A stretch of DNA of 64,000 nucleotides from Stutzerimonas xanthomarina DSM 18231 (GCF_900129835.1 NZ_FQXA01000002.1:682001-746000); one strand, 5' to 3'; positions 41,605 through 51,188 are shown, counted from the first letter of the stretch. Notes: generated from the letters alone by a model not told the origin. Program-made: numbers and translations.

Positions 41605-41946
41605 TCAGACAGCGCACCCAGAAAGCTCCTGGGTCACGCCCCATCCATCCAGTACACCACCTAGCGGCTCGACCAGGTTCTCCAGGTCCTGCTCGAAGTC
41701 GCCGATGCCATCGAACGTGGCGTACATGACTTTGCTGACCTGGAGATCCCAGGCGCCATCGTCGCGGGGTGCTATTTGTGTGTTGACGCACTCGCCACGG
41801 AAATTACTGGCCGCGGCACTGGCACGTTCACGGTCGGGAAATACAGCGTAGAACTCGATTGGATGAACGCGGGCAAAGTCGAAACCGCCCTCCTTCATCC
41901 TCAGAAGTACATTGCTGCTTACATCCTCATGGAAGGTGGCACTCAT
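41605..41946 (-). CDS. rraB: ribonuclease E inhibitor RraB-like protein
   Basis: A 113-residue acidic protein of the RraB family as found in pseudomonads (VLLRMKEGGFDFARVHPIEFYAVF near the start; DGIGDFEQDLENLVEPLGG near the end). In E. coli RraB binds RNase E and changes its mRNA preference. The start at 41946 is fixed by GGAGG seven bases upstream. It ends ten bases from the convergent LysR gene. Confidence 0.85.
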   Translation of the reverse strand: MSATFHEDVSSNVLLRMKEGGFDFARVHPIEFYAVFPDRERASAAASNFRGECVNTQIAPRDDGAWDLQVSKVMYATFDGIGDFEQDLENLVEPLGGVLDGWGVTQELSGCAV

Positions 41947-42289
41947 AAAACAACCTCCTCTCACTCATGGATGACGATTCAGGAATGGAAAGCCCTTGTC
42001 TACCTCGTTGCGCAACGACCGGACAGCGCCGGTCGGGAGTTGCCTGATTGATCGGGAAGAGAAATCGTGCAGAGTTTCCAATAGGCCTCGGCAACGGCTG
42101 GGAGTTCGATCAAGCGATTGACGGCCCAGCGGCCTATGCCACCAAGCGACCACCGTGACATAGACTGCCACTGGAACATACGACGTATAAACCGCCTCCG
42201 CAACGGGAGACTGAAACCGCACGATCGCGGCTGGCCTGAACGGAGCCAATCAGGGCGCTGAAAAAACCTGTTGCAGCGCCCTGATTGAT
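41947..42289. other. intergenic region between speE and rraB
   Basis: A 343-bp gap. Its right end is the long palindrome at 42248-42286 just after speE. The remainder has open frames on the minus strand but with no ribosome site, no recognisable protein and rare-looking composition, so I regard it as non-coding. It should contain the rraB promoter, which I cannot place. Confidence 0.5.
42248..42286 (-). terminator. palindrome after speE
   Basis: Perfect 13-bp inverted repeat AATCAGGGCGCTG / CAGCGCCCTGATT, beginning four bases after the speE stop on the minus strand. The only T-run of the transcript is in the loop, not after the stem, which is unusual for an intrinsic terminator. Confidence 0.7.
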
Positions 42290-43150
42290 TCAGCCGTTGC
42301 TGGGCTTGCTGATAGCCTGCAACACGTACTGTGGCAGCGCAAACGCGCCAATATGAATGTGCGGGTTGTAATAACGGGTCACGATTCCACTGCCAGCGAA
42401 ACGCTGACACAGGGTTTCCAGCGACAGCTTGCGGCTATCGGCATCGCAGGCACCCCAGGCGAACGTCATGGCGCCACCGATATAGGCCGGTACCGCAGCC
42501 TGGTAGAAATGCCAGTCAGGAAACAGACCCGCCATCCGCTTGGCGGTGGTCTGCACCTCAGCCAACTGCATGAATGGAGTGCCGTTCTGCGTGACAAGAA
42601 TGCCACCCTCGTTGAGGCAGCGACGGCACGCCTGATAGAAGCTTTCCGAGAACAGGGCCTCGCCTTGCCCAACGGGATCGGTCGAGTCGGAGATGATCAC
42701 GTCGAACTTCTCGTCGGTGGTCGCCACGAAGCGCATGCCGTCATCGATGACCAGATTCAACCGGGAATCATCGAACGCTCCCTTGGAATGCTCCGGCAAA
42801 AACTCCTTGCACACGTCCACCAGAGCGCCGTCGAATTCGACCATGGTGATACTCTCGACATCCCGGTGCTTGGCCACCTCACGCAGCATGCCGCCGTCCC
42901 CACCGCCGATAATCAGCACCCGCCGCGCCAGGCCATGACCCAGGATCGGTACGTGCGCGAGCATCTCGTGATAGATGAATTCGTCTGCCTCGGTGGTCTG
43001 GATGACTCCATCGAGTGCCATCACACGGCCCATACGGGCGTTCTCGAAGATAACCAGATGCTGATGCTCGGTGCGCACGTCGTGCAGCATCTTGTCGATA
43101 CTGAAGCGCTGGCCGTATCCCTCGTAGAGAGTTTCCTGAAAGTCGCTCAT
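42290..43150 (-). CDS. speE: spermidine synthase (polyamine aminopropyltransferase)
   Basis: A 286-residue enzyme that transfers the aminopropyl group from decarboxylated SAM to putrescine, giving spermidine and methylthioadenosine. The nucleotide-binding [15 protein letters not shown] and the catalytic region [17 protein letters not shown] are present. The start at 43150 has GGGAG upstream and begins [16 protein letters not shown], a family start; the frame runs 36 codons further without support. Confidence 0.95.
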   Translation of the reverse strand: MSDFQETLYEGYGQRFSIDKMLHDVRTEHQHLVIFENARMGRVMALDGVIQTTEADEFIYHEMLAHVPILGHGLARRVLIIGGGDGGMLREVAKHRDVESITMVEFDGALVDVCKEFLPEHSKGAFDDSRLNLVIDDGMRFVATTDEKFDVIISDSTDPVGQGEALFSESFYQACRRCLNEGGILVTQNGTPFMQLAEVQTTAKRMAGLFPDWHFYQAAVPAYIGGAMTFAWGACDADSRKLSLETLCQRFAGSGIVTRYYNPHIHIGAFALPQYVLQAISKPSNG

Positions 43151-43306
43151 GGGTGTCTCCCGGATGGATGGCTTAACAGACAGGCCTCGCAGACGGCCCA
43201 GTGACAAAGAGGCGCATTCTACTTTGGTCTTATGGCAGGTGGAACATATCGCTTTCAAAGCGCGTTTGGTGAAGACAGCCCCATCAGTGTTGGCTATTGT
43301 CTAACA

Positions 43307-44221
43307 ATGATCTCAATCCATCTTCGCTACATCGCTCCATGGAGCTGGTCCCAGTTTCATCAACACTTTGAATTGCGCCTGCTCCCCGGCGTCGAGGCGT
43401 TGGAACCCGAGCGTTACAGCCGCACCGTGCGCATCGGTGCTGATGTCGGATGGATCAGCATACGACCGCTGTCGGCACAACCTGCTCTTGAGCTCAGCAT
43501 CAGCGATTCGATGGCGAAACACGCCGCGGCATTGGCGGTGCGTGTTCGAAAGATGTTTGATCTTGATAGCGACCCAGTAGCCATAACGCGGCATTTTGCA
43601 GCCGACCCACAGCTCGGACCACAGGTCGCTGCCAACCCAGGATTGCGCTTGCCCAGCGCCTTCGATCCGTTCGAGCAAGCCGTGCGAGCGATCGTCGGCC
43701 AACAGGTTTCCGTAAAGGCAGCTGTGACCATTACCCGACGCCTGGTCGAGCGGCTTGGCGAAGAATGGCCTTGCCTGACTGCCGATCGAAATGACGCGTT
43801 GACCAAGCTGTTTCCCAGCCCACAAACGCTAGCCAACGCGGCCCTGGAAAACATCGGCATGCCCGGCAAGCGGGTGGCGGCACTGCAACAATTGTCCGCT
43901 GCGGTGGCTAACGGTGCGCTTGAGTTACGTGTCGACGACGGAGCAAACGCACTGGTCAGCCGACTATGCCTTCTTCCTGGTATTGGCCCATGGACGGCTG
44001 AATACATTGCACTGCGCGGATTCGGGGAGAAAGACGCCTTTCCAGCCGCAGACCTTGGCCTATTGAAATCGCCCGTATGGGGAAGCGCTGGAATCACCGC
44101 CAAAGAGTTGCTCGCCCGGTCACAAGCCTGGCGACCCTTACGGGCCTACGCCGCTGTGCATATTTGGGAGGGTTATACGGCTGTCTATGGACAGGCTAAG
44201 CCAATGAAGCCTCGCCAGTAA
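43307..44221 (+). CDS. alkA: DNA-3-methyladenine glycosylase II (AlkA-like)
   Basis: A 304-residue base-excision repair glycosylase for alkylated bases. It has the N-terminal AlkA-type domain, then the helix-hairpin-helix GPD motif LPGIGPWTAEYIALRGFG with the catalytic Asp in DAFPAADLGL, and the AIVGQQVSVKAA helix. An upstream frame opens at 43232, but family similarity starts near MISIHLRYIAPW. No good ribosome site marks either start. There is no methyltransferase (Ada) domain. Confidence 0.9.
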   Translation: MISIHLRYIAPWSWSQFHQHFELRLLPGVEALEPERYSRTVRIGADVGWISIRPLSAQPALELSISDSMAKHAAALAVRVRKMFDLDSDPVAITRHFAADPQLGPQVAANPGLRLPSAFDPFEQAVRAIVGQQVSVKAAVTITRRLVERLGEEWPCLTADRNDALTKLFPSPQTLANAALENIGMPGKRVAALQQLSAAVANGALELRVDDGANALVSRLCLLPGIGPWTAEYIALRGFGEKDAFPAADLGLLKSPVWGSAGITAKELLARSQAWRPLRAYAAVHIWEGYTAVYGQAKPMKPRQ

Positions 44222-44315
44222 CTGACACAGGGCGCTGATCGGTGATCGTGGGCCAAAGCCTTAGGAACTCCACGTACCATCGACCGCAAGCGGTAAATTC
44301 GACCGCAACGCGCAT

Positions 44316-44507
44316 TTACAACCTGACTTTGGCGAAATGTCCGGCGGCAACGAACCACATGATCAGCCCGACGACTGGCAACAGTACGACGACAAGACTC
44401 CAGATGATCTTGCGTCCGGCTTCGATACGACTTCGCCAGATCTGCACAATGGCTACCACGTCGGCTACCAACACGGTCAATGCCAGCAGCGTACTCCAGG
44501 CTTCCAC
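44316..44507 (-). CDS. small PLDc_N-type membrane protein, second of a pair
   Basis: A 63-residue protein with two hydrophobic helices, separated by a short basic loop, ending WSLVVVLLPVVGLIMWFVAAG; this is the phospholipase-D nuclease N-terminal (PLDc_N) type hairpin without any catalytic domain. It lies three bases after a paralog on the same strand, so they are translated together. Function unknown. Confidence 0.75.
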   Translation of the reverse strand: MEAWSTLLALTVLVADVVAIVQIWRSRIEAGRKIIWSLVVVLLPVVGLIMWFVAAGHFAKVRL

Positions 44508-44510
44508 GCG

Positions 44511-44720
44511 TCAGGGCCTCAGATTGCGCTCATCCGGCCGGTTACCACGCGGCCCCATGATGCCCCAGATAATCAGGCCCAATACTGGCAGGATGACGAT
44601 CAACAGCACCCACATTGCCTTTTTGCCAGTACTGCTGTCGCTACGCACCACACTGACGATGGCCCAGATATCCAGTGCCAGGATAAGCAGGCCGAAAATA
44701 CCGCCGAAGGCATCGGTCAT
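44511..44720 (-). CDS. small PLDc_N-type membrane protein, first of a pair
   Basis: A 69-residue protein with two hydrophobic helices and the pattern KKAMWVLLIVILPVLGLIIWGIMGP, clearly related to the next gene (KIIWSLVVVLLPVVGLIMWF). The start at 44720 follows GAGGAATC. The tandem arrangement suggests a duplication. Proteins of this size are often membrane stress or toxin-immunity factors, but no function can be assigned. Confidence 0.78.
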   Translation of the reverse strand: MTDAFGGIFGLLILALDIWAIVSVVRSDSSTGKKAMWVLLIVILPVLGLIIWGIMGPRGNRPDERNLRP

Positions 44721-44878
44721 GGGTGATTCCTCATTACGATGGGTTCGCAATTTGGATGCCGGGCAGGCTTGAAGGTTCAGGCTTGCCGGCGGCAGCGGAC
44801 TGCACGGACAACCGTCGTAAAGAACCGCACACTGCCCCGGAGACGCCTACGACCCGTGCGGGAGAAAAAGCGGGAGGC

Positions 44879-45187
44879 CTATTTCCAGTAGCTGTTCGCT
44901 GCCGCAACGGTCTGGAAGTGGATGGCAACCACTTCAGAAGCGTGCATCAATGCCTCACCGTTCTGTGCGTATTTCGCACGCTCGCGAAACAGCACCTCCT
45001 TGTCTGGCTGGGTACTTTTGACACCCATTCTGGAAAGCTTGACAGCCAGCTCGAAGCCTTCCTGCGGTGTTTCAGTAATCAGGTTCGGCAACCAGCGCTC
45101 AGGCGCCTTGTCCTGAGCCTGAAGTGAAAGGGGCAAGCCCAGAACAAGAACAGCAATACCGATTGCAGTTGTGCATTTAATAGTCAT
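44879..45187 (-). CDS. small secreted protein of unknown function
   Basis: A 102-residue protein with a clear signal peptide (IAVLVLGLPLSLQAQ, cleavage probably after AQA) and an alpha-helical soluble domain ending YWK. No family is recognised. It contains a single Cys, in the signal region. It is on the same strand as the PLDc_N pair, 158 bp upstream of it. Confidence 0.68.
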   Translation of the reverse strand: MTIKCTTAIGIAVLVLGLPLSLQAQDKAPERWLPNLITETPQEGFELAVKLSRMGVKSTQPDKEVLFRERAKYAQNGEALMHASEVVAIHFQTVAAANSYWK

Positions 45188-45318
45188 TGTTTCTCCAATT
45201 TCCCAGTCGGGCGTAAGCAGCTTTAGTGATTACGGACTGCCAGCATCTGCTGCAGTCGAAGCATTAATGACCCATAGCGAAAGCGTGCGCAATACACCTT
45301 TGGAACGATAACGCTGGT

Positions 45319-45864
45319 TCAATCGTCCAGGCGCGGAAAGCGGCTCGCAATATCGTCGCCGGTATACTGCGGGACACGGGCTTGTGGGTTATTGAACAAG
45401 CAAATGGCGATCAGGTGCGGACATTCACCCTTGTCGAACCAATGACGAACGCCCGCAGGTATCAGGATCAGGTCACCCTTCTCGCACAGTACGGCATAGA
45501 CCTTGTCCTCAACATGCAGGTTGAACAGCCCGTATCCGGCAACGAAAAGATGTACCTGATCGCCAGGCAGGGCGCACTCTTCCAGCTCTTGCACGTGCGG
45601 CTTGGTCAGCCTGGATTGGTCGCGGGTCAAACTGAGCACATCCATGCTGGCATAACCGCGCTCGTTCATCAGTCGGTCGATCTGCGGCATATAAGCAGCG
45701 ATCAACGCTTCATCACTGGCATTCGGAGCGATGACGCTACTGGCCTGCCAGCGCTCCAGATGCATCCCCGCCTCGGCCAGCGTGACGGCGATATCCTCGT
45801 GATGCGTGAGCACCTTCAAGGGTTGTTCGGGCGTGCTTTGGTGATAGACGCTGAGGATGCTCAT
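45319..45864 (-). CDS. mtnD: acireductone dioxygenase-like cupin lacking the metal-binding motif
   Basis: A 181-residue protein that aligns end to end with bacterial acireductone dioxygenase of the methionine salvage pathway: start MSILSVYH, then FVAGYGLFNLHVEDKVYAVLCEK, PAGVRHWFD, and the end SRFPRLDD. Klebsiella ARD binds Ni/Fe through His96, His98, Glu102 and His140. At the equivalent positions here, with exactly the same spacing, are Cys97, Leu99, Gln103 and His141, so three of four ligands are gone. The canonical HXHGEDE motif is replaced by CALPGDQ. The salvage genes mtnB and mtnC that I expect alongside are absent. The product is probably not a working dioxygenase, though the ORF is intact. 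Confidence 0.82.
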   Translation of the reverse strand: MSILSVYHQSTPEQPLKVLTHHEDIAVTLAEAGMHLERWQASSVIAPNASDEALIAAYMPQIDRLMNERGYASMDVLSLTRDQSRLTKPHVQELEECALPGDQVHLFVAGYGLFNLHVEDKVYAVLCEKGDLILIPAGVRHWFDKGECPHLIAICLFNNPQARVPQYTGDDIASRFPRLDD

Positions 45865-45942
45865 AGTGCTGTCTCCCGGCCGGGCGATAAGTGACCCGGC
45901 GTCTGATCGATGATTCGGCAGCAGAGTGGCAGCCGCTGGCAG

Positions 45943-47094
45943 TCATTCCCGACTCCCCTGCACAGGAATGGCGATGATAACGGCTGCAACCAGCGCGGCC
46001 AGGCTAGCGATAGCAAAGGTCCAAAGGGGGCCGAGACTGGCCCAGCTGTAACCGGAATACAGCGCACCCAGCGCACCGCCGACCCCTGCAAGGGTCGCGT
46101 AAAGTGCTTGCCCCTGCCCCTGCTGGCGATGACCGAAGCTGCGCTGGACGAAATGAATGGCCGCCGCGTGGAAACTGCCGAAGGTTGCCGCGTGCATCAG
46201 CTGCGCAATCAGCAGCACCTCCAGATGATCGGCCAGCGTACCCAGCAGCAACCAGCGTAGCGCAGCCAGCATGAAGCTCGCGGCGAGAACCTGGCGCAAC
46301 GAAAAGCGCGCCAACAGCCGCGCCATCACCAGAAAGATCAGGATTTCTGCCACAACGCCTAGCGCCCAAAGCAGGCCGATAGTGCCTCGGCCATAGCCGA
46401 GCGCTTCGAGATGAATGGAGAAAAAAGTGTAGTAAGGGCCATGGCTCACCTGCATTAGGCCGACGCATACGAAAAACGCTAATACACCCGGACGGCAAAG
46501 CTGGCGAAAAAAGCCACCCTGCCCGTCCAGCTCAGGGTGCTCCGCCGGCACTGCATTGGGCACCCAGGCGCTGCTAATCACGATCCCGATCATGATTGTC
46601 AGAACCGCTATGGGGAAAATGACGAGACTCAGATGTTCGAACAGCGCGCCAAGCCCCACCACAGCGGCGATAAAACCGATGCTACCCCACAGGCGGATCT
46701 GGCTGTAGCGAGCAGTTTGCGCCCCCAAGTGGGCCAGAGTGATCACCTCGAACTGCGGTAACACCGCATGCCAGAAGAACGCATGCAGCGCCATCACCAG
46801 GGCGAGCCACGCGTAACTCTTGCTGTAGAAGATCAAGCCGAACGAAATCAACGTACAGACCGCACCAACACGGACAATCGTCAGGCGCCTGCCCGTAACA
46901 TCGCCCAGCCAGCCCCATAGATTCGGTGCCAGACAACGCATCAGCATGGGAATGGCGACCAGCTCGCCTATGCGCTCGGCAGTAAAGCCAAGGTAGTCGA
47001 AATAGAGGCCGAGAAACGGCGCCGCCGAACCGAGCAGCGCAAAGTAGAAGAAATAGAAACCGGACAGACGCCAATAGGGAATGGTAGCCGCCAT
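45943..47094 (-). CDS. MFS transporter (HcaT/LacY-like branch)
   Basis: A 383-residue, twelve-helix major facilitator. N-terminal LSGFYFFYFALLGSAAPFLGLYF and the inter-helix WGWLGDVTGRR are typical of the MFS_1-like family that includes the phenylpropionate transporter HcaT. The substrate is unknown. It lies downstream of aroC on the same strand, separated by an 85-bp gap with an imperfect palindrome, and upstream of the mtnD-like gene. Confidence 0.87.
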   Translation of the reverse strand: MAATIPYWRLSGFYFFYFALLGSAAPFLGLYFDYLGFTAERIGELVAIPMLMRCLAPNLWGWLGDVTGRRLTIVRVGAVCTLISFGLIFYSKSYAWLALVMALHAFFWHAVLPQFEVITLAHLGAQTARYSQIRLWGSIGFIAAVVGLGALFEHLSLVIFPIAVLTIMIGIVISSAWVPNAVPAEHPELDGQGGFFRQLCRPGVLAFFVCVGLMQVSHGPYYTFFSIHLEALGYGRGTIGLLWALGVVAEILIFLVMARLLARFSLRQVLAASFMLAALRWLLLGTLADHLEVLLIAQLMHAATFGSFHAAAIHFVQRSFGHRQQGQGQALYATLAGVGGALGALYSGYSWASLGPLWTFAIASLAALVAAVIIAIPVQGSRE

Positions 47095-47103
47095 AAGTTA
47101 GAA

Positions 47104-47165
47104 GCCAGGTGCTGGAAGCGACTTGATGCAGGAACGGGCGCTTCGCTCGGCTTCCAGATCCTGGC
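47104..47165. repeat. imperfect palindromic intergenic element (aroC-MFS gap)
   Basis: Inverted arms at 47104-47119 and 47150-47165 (GCCAGGTGCTGGAAGC against the complement of GCTTCCAGATCCTGGC, 14 of 16 matching) with a 30-base loop. It fills most of the gap. It has the look of a pseudomonad interspersed extragenic repeat; a related element seems present between hisC and pheA. Confidence 0.5.
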
Positions 47166-47179
47166 GTCCAGCAGCAGAC

Positions 47180-48271
47180 TTAGAGCTGCCCCAACACCGG
47201 CGTACGCGCCAGCACATCGGCATTCTGCCCGCGATGGCGCAGCAGATGATCCAGCAAAACGATGGCCATCATCGCTTCGGCGATCGGCGTGGCTCGGATA
47301 CCTACGCATGGATCGTGGCGACCCTTGGTGATGACCTCAACCGGATTGCCGTCAACATCAATGGAGCGGCCGGGAGTAGTAATGCTCGACGTAGGTTTGA
47401 GCGCCAGATGCGCGATGACCGGCTGGCCGGAAGAAACGCCGCCCAGGACGCCGCCTGCATTGTTCGACAGGAAGCCGTCTGGCGTCATCTCGTCACGGTG
47501 CTCGGTACCGCGCTGGGCGATGCTGGCGAAGCCGGCACCGATTTCTACGCCCTTCACTGCGTTGATGCTCATCAGCGCATGTGCCAGTTCAGCATCGAGA
47601 CGGTCGAAAATCGGCTCCCCAAGTCCCGGCGGAACACCTTCGGCGACCACACTGACCTTCGCGCCAACCGAATCCTGATCACGACGCAACTGGTCCATGT
47701 ACGCTTCGAGCTCGGGGACCTTATCCGGGTCTGGACTGAAAAAAGCGTTCTGCTCGACGCTGTCCCAGGTTTTGAACGGGATTTCGATCGGGCCCAGCTG
47801 ACTCATGTAGCCGCGCACCTGAATGCCCAGTGTCGCCAGGTATTTCTTGGCGATGGCACCGGCTGCGACGCGCATGGCCGTTTCGCGGGCTGAGCTGCGA
47901 CCACCTCCACGATAATCACGCAGGCCATATTTATGGTGATAGCTGTAGTCGGCATGAGCGGGACGGAACTGGTCTTTAATTGCCGAATAATCCTTGGATT
48001 TCTGATCGGTGTTGCGGATCAGCAAACCAATCGGGCAACCGGTGGTGCGTCCTTCGAACACGCCAGAAAGAATCTCGACCTCGTCGGCTTCCTGGCGCTG
48101 GGTGGTATGCCGGCTGGTGCCGGGCTTGCGTCGATCAAGGTCGCGCTGCAGATCGGCGACGCTCAGCTCCAGGCCCGGCGGGCAGCCGTCGACGATCGCG
48201 ACCAGTGCCGGCCCATGGCTTTCGCCAGCCGTGGTGACGGTGAACAGCTTGCCGTATGTATTGCCGGACAT
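47180..48271 (-). CDS. aroC: chorismate synthase
   Basis: A 363-residue FMN-dependent lyase that converts EPSP to chorismate, the last common step of aromatic biosynthesis. Signatures [18 protein letters not shown], the central [10 protein letters not shown] and the C-terminal [15 protein letters not shown] are all intact. The substrate of this enzyme is made by the AroA half of the fusion at 58953-61163. Confidence 0.97.
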   Translation of the reverse strand: MSGNTYGKLFTVTTAGESHGPALVAIVDGCPPGLELSVADLQRDLDRRKPGTSRHTTQRQEADEVEILSGVFEGRTTGCPIGLLIRNTDQKSKDYSAIKDQFRPAHADYSYHHKYGLRDYRGGGRSSARETAMRVAAGAIAKKYLATLGIQVRGYMSQLGPIEIPFKTWDSVEQNAFFSPDPDKVPELEAYMDQLRRDQDSVGAKVSVVAEGVPPGLGEPIFDRLDAELAHALMSINAVKGVEIGAGFASIAQRGTEHRDEMTPDGFLSNNAGGVLGGVSSGQPVIAHLALKPTSSITTPGRSIDVDGNPVEVITKGRHDPCVGIRATPIAEAMMAIVLLDHLLRHRGQNADVLARTPVLGQL

Positions 48272-48421
48272 GCAGGGCGCTCCGCGATCAACCTAAAGAG
48301 GGGGCGGAAGTATACCCGAGCCGCTGCAGGTTTCGCTGCCTGAGGAGGCGGCGCATACTGCCACCCTCGCTCGCTCGTCGGCCCGCTCCGTATCCGACCC
48401 GTTTCGTCGATGTTTCTACCT

Positions 48422-49387
48422 ATGCGCTTCGTTCTACTACTCGCGTTTTTTGTCATGATCCCATCCTTTGTCCACGCCCAGACGCTGCTGAATCAGCGGA
48501 TGACCGTGCAGGTTTCCGACGGCCGTCTTTATGGCAGCCTGCTACTGCCAAAGACCGACGCACCCTTGCCGGTCGCGTTGTTGATAGCCGGATCGGGGCC
48601 GACCGACCGCAACGGTAACAACCCTCTGGGTCACAACGACAGCCTCAAGCGGCTGGCACAAGCATTGGCCAAACGCGGCATTGCCAGCCTGCGTTACGAC
48701 AAGCGCGGAGTCGGCCAGAGCCAGGCGGTGGCGCCAGACGAAAGCCAGTTGACGGTGGATGACTACGTCGACGATGCAGTGGCCTGGTCAAGGCTATTGC
48801 AAGCCGATCCGCGGTTTTCGGCGGTCGTGCTGATTGGCCACAGCGAGGGTGCACTGATCGCCAGCCTGGCCGAGCCGGCCGTGAAACCTGCCGCATTGAT
48901 CAGCGTTGCCGGCAGCGGTCGCCCCATCGGTACGCTGCTGCAAGCACAGCTCCAGGGCCGCTTGCCACCCTCGCTCCTGGCGACCGCGAGCTACCTGATC
49001 AATGAACTTAATGCGGGAAGAACTCATCAGCAGGTGCCTGATTCACTGCAGGTGCTGTTTCGCTCGAGCGTTCAGCCTTACTTGATCTCCCTGTTCCAGC
49101 AGGATCCGGCCGATGCATTTGCCAATACCAGAGCACCTGCCTTGATTGTTCAGGGCACCCATGACATCCAAGTCAGCCGCGAAGATGCGCAAGCCTTGAA
49201 ACGGGCCAGAGCAGATGCCGAGCTGGCGATGATCAATGGCATGGGACACGTGTTGCGCATCACGCCGCAAGAGCGCAAGCGGCAAACCAGCACTTACAAC
49301 CAGCCTGAATTGCCTATCGCTAATGAACTGCCGGAACGGATCACTCAGCTCCTGCAAATGCATAGCATATTGCCACCCTCCAGTTAA
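48422..49387 (+). CDS. secreted alpha/beta hydrolase
   Basis: A 321-residue protein with a signal peptide (VLLLAFFVMIPSFVHAQ). The alpha/beta-hydrolase fold has oxyanion-region LIAGSGPTDRNGNN, nucleophile GHSEGA, acid in QGTHDIQV and His in NGMGHVLR. It is likely a periplasmic esterase or peptidase-like hydrolase with unknown substrate. An in-frame ATG at 48410 could add four residues. It is divergent from aroC. Confidence 0.85.
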   Translation: MRFVLLLAFFVMIPSFVHAQTLLNQRMTVQVSDGRLYGSLLLPKTDAPLPVALLIAGSGPTDRNGNNPLGHNDSLKRLAQALAKRGIASLRYDKRGVGQSQAVAPDESQLTVDDYVDDAVAWSRLLQADPRFSAVVLIGHSEGALIASLAEPAVKPAALISVAGSGRPIGTLLQAQLQGRLPPSLLATASYLINELNAGRTHQQVPDSLQVLFRSSVQPYLISLFQQDPADAFANTRAPALIVQGTHDIQVSREDAQALKRARADAELAMINGMGHVLRITPQERKRQTSTYNQPELPIANELPERITQLLQMHSILPPSS

Positions 49388-49441
49388 CTGTTCTTCGGCC
49401 GATACGCTCCTTGCCTGCTGCAACGTCTACCGCTCAGGCTC

Positions 49442-50242
49442 ATGGACACCGAGATGATCGACAGCCAAACCGAAACTAATGACAACGACGCCCAGACGCG
49501 CGCTGCGCCACAGCCGCATCCCTGGGTCGAGCTTGCCCCGGATCGTTTCCGACTGCTTCGTCTGTCACCCTTGCCAACTGATCGCGACACAGGGGCGCGC
49601 CCGCTAAGGTTCGTGGAGTTGGCTCAAGTCGAGAGGCACACCCCACAACAAAGCCTGTTAAAGCTATTCGTACGGCAACCGGGCCAATTGACCGCGAAGC
49701 AGCACAATGTGCTGGAGATATGGGCGGACCATCGCGCCAAGGAGCTGCGCTTCGGACCTGATTCAGGCCTTCGGGTGGAACTGGCAAACCGCGGCCTCGG
49801 GCGTTTTCTACTGGCACAGGGCGTGCTGTGGGCGCAGAAGCGATGGTCGCATTACCTAATAGAGGGCGGTGCCCTGCCCGTAAAGGATGTAACCGGCGAA
49901 GACGCACGTTTGCGGCGCGACCATTGCCTGCTGAGTCAGGGGTTCGACGTCCTTTATGCCGAGCCTCAGCAACTCAAGGCAACCTACAGCGCACCTAGGG
50001 TTAGTGCATTACGGCCTGATTGGAATATCGAAAAGGTGCAAGTCATCGAGTTGCGAGACGCCGCGGCGATGCTCGAGCAGGCTGACCGCAATCTGCTCGA
50101 ACAGGAAAATCGGATCCGCGATACCCATGAGCGCCTGAACAAGCTGCGCCGTGAGGACGGTACTCTCCGCTTCACCATCGCCTGCCTTATCGTGTTCTCA
50201 CTGTTTCAGGCCGGGCTGCTGATCTGGATCGCAACCCGCTGA
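49442..50242 (+). CDS. protein of unknown function with coiled coil and C-terminal membrane anchor
   Basis: A 266-residue protein. Residues ~1-35 are acidic and disordered. The middle has no recognised domain. Residues ~200-235 form a predicted coiled coil (AAAMLEQADRNLLEQENRIR), and residues ~240-262 form a single transmembrane helix near the C-terminus. The tail-anchored topology suggests an inner-membrane scaffold. It sits between the secreted hydrolase and prmB, convergent with prmB. Confidence 0.72.
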   Translation: MDTEMIDSQTETNDNDAQTRAAPQPHPWVELAPDRFRLLRLSPLPTDRDTGARPLRFVELAQVERHTPQQSLLKLFVRQPGQLTAKQHNVLEIWADHRAKELRFGPDSGLRVELANRGLGRFLLAQGVLWAQKRWSHYLIEGGALPVKDVTGEDARLRRDHCLLSQGFDVLYAEPQQLKATYSAPRVSALRPDWNIEKVQVIELRDAAAMLEQADRNLLEQENRIRDTHERLNKLRREDGTLRFTIACLIVFSLFQAGLLIWIATR

Positions 50243-50267
50243 CGCTTCTGGCCTGTTCGACTAGCGT

Positions 50268-51188
50268 CTACCGTACAAGCCGCTCGCGGAACAGCGCCTG
50301 GTGGTCCCGGCACTGGCTCGCGGAAAGCAGAAATACGCCATGCCCGCCGGCAGTGAATTCAAGCCAGGTAAAATCGACTTCCGGATAAAGCGCTTCAACA
50401 TGCACCTGGCTGTTGCCGACCTCGACGACGAGGGTACCGGTCTCCGTCAGGTGGTCTGCCGCTTCCGCCAACATTCTCCGTACAAGATCGAGTCCATCGT
50501 CGCCACAGGCCAACCCCAGTGCCGGCTCATGATGGAACTCGGCGGGCATATCGGCGAAGTCTTCGGCGTCAACATAAGGCGGATTGGAAACGATCAGGTC
50601 GAAGCGCTGCTTGGGTAACCCATCGAACCCGTCGCTGTGTACGGTATAGACCCGATCCTCCAGACCATGCTGTTCGATGTTGCAACTGGCGACTTCGAGC
50701 GCTTCGAAAGACAGGTCAGCCAACAGCACTTCGGCATCGAGGAATTCATAGGCACAGGCAATGCCGATGCAACCGGAGCCGGTACACAGGTCTAGAATCC
50801 GTGCCGGCTCGTTCGCCAACCAAGGTTCGAAGCGCCGCTCGATCAACTGCCCGATCGGCGAGCGCGGAATCAGCACGTTATCGTTGACGATGAATGGCAG
50901 CCCGCAGAACCAAGCCTGCCCTAGCAGATAGGCGGTCGGCACGCGTTGCTCGATCCGTCTGCGCAACAAAACCTGCAAATGCTCGCGTTCATCGTCTTCC
51001 AGCCGGCAATCGAGATAGCTGTCGGCCATTTCCCACGGCAAGTGCAAGGCGCCGAGTACCAATTGGCGCGCCTCGTCCCAAGCGTTGTCCGTGCCGTGGC
51101 CGAAAAACAAGTGCTCGGCATGGAAGCGGCTGACAGCCCAGCGAATATGATCACGCAAGGTACGCAGACGGGAAGGCGAAGCAGTCAC
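50268..51188 (-). CDS. prmB: ribosomal protein L3 glutamine methyltransferase PrmB
   Basis: A 306-residue N5-glutamine methyltransferase that modifies ribosomal protein L3. The catalytic NPPY motif in [11 protein letters not shown] and the SAM motif [13 protein letters not shown] identify the HemK/PrmC/PrmB group; length and N-terminal domain ([17 protein letters not shown]) fit PrmB rather than PrmC. Confidence 0.94.
   Translation of the reverse strand: MTASPSRLRTLRDHIRWAVSRFHAEHLFFGHGTDNAWDEARQLVLGALHLPWEMADSYLDCRLEDDEREHLQVLLRRRIEQRVPTAYLLGQAWFCGLPFIVNDNVLIPRSPIGQLIERRFEPWLANEPARILDLCTGSGCIGIACAYEFLDAEVLLADLSFEALEVASCNIEQHGLEDRVYTVHSDGFDGLPKQRFDLIVSNPPYVDAEDFADMPAEFHHEPALGLACGDDGLDLVRRMLAEAADHLTETGTLVVEVGNSQVHVEALYPEVDFTWLEFTAGGHGVFLLSASQCRDHQALFRERLVR

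Noticed and set aside
41965..42410. 94- and 136-codon ORFs on the minus strand between speE and rraB
   Set aside because: No ribosome site, overlap with speE in one case, and no recognisable sequence.
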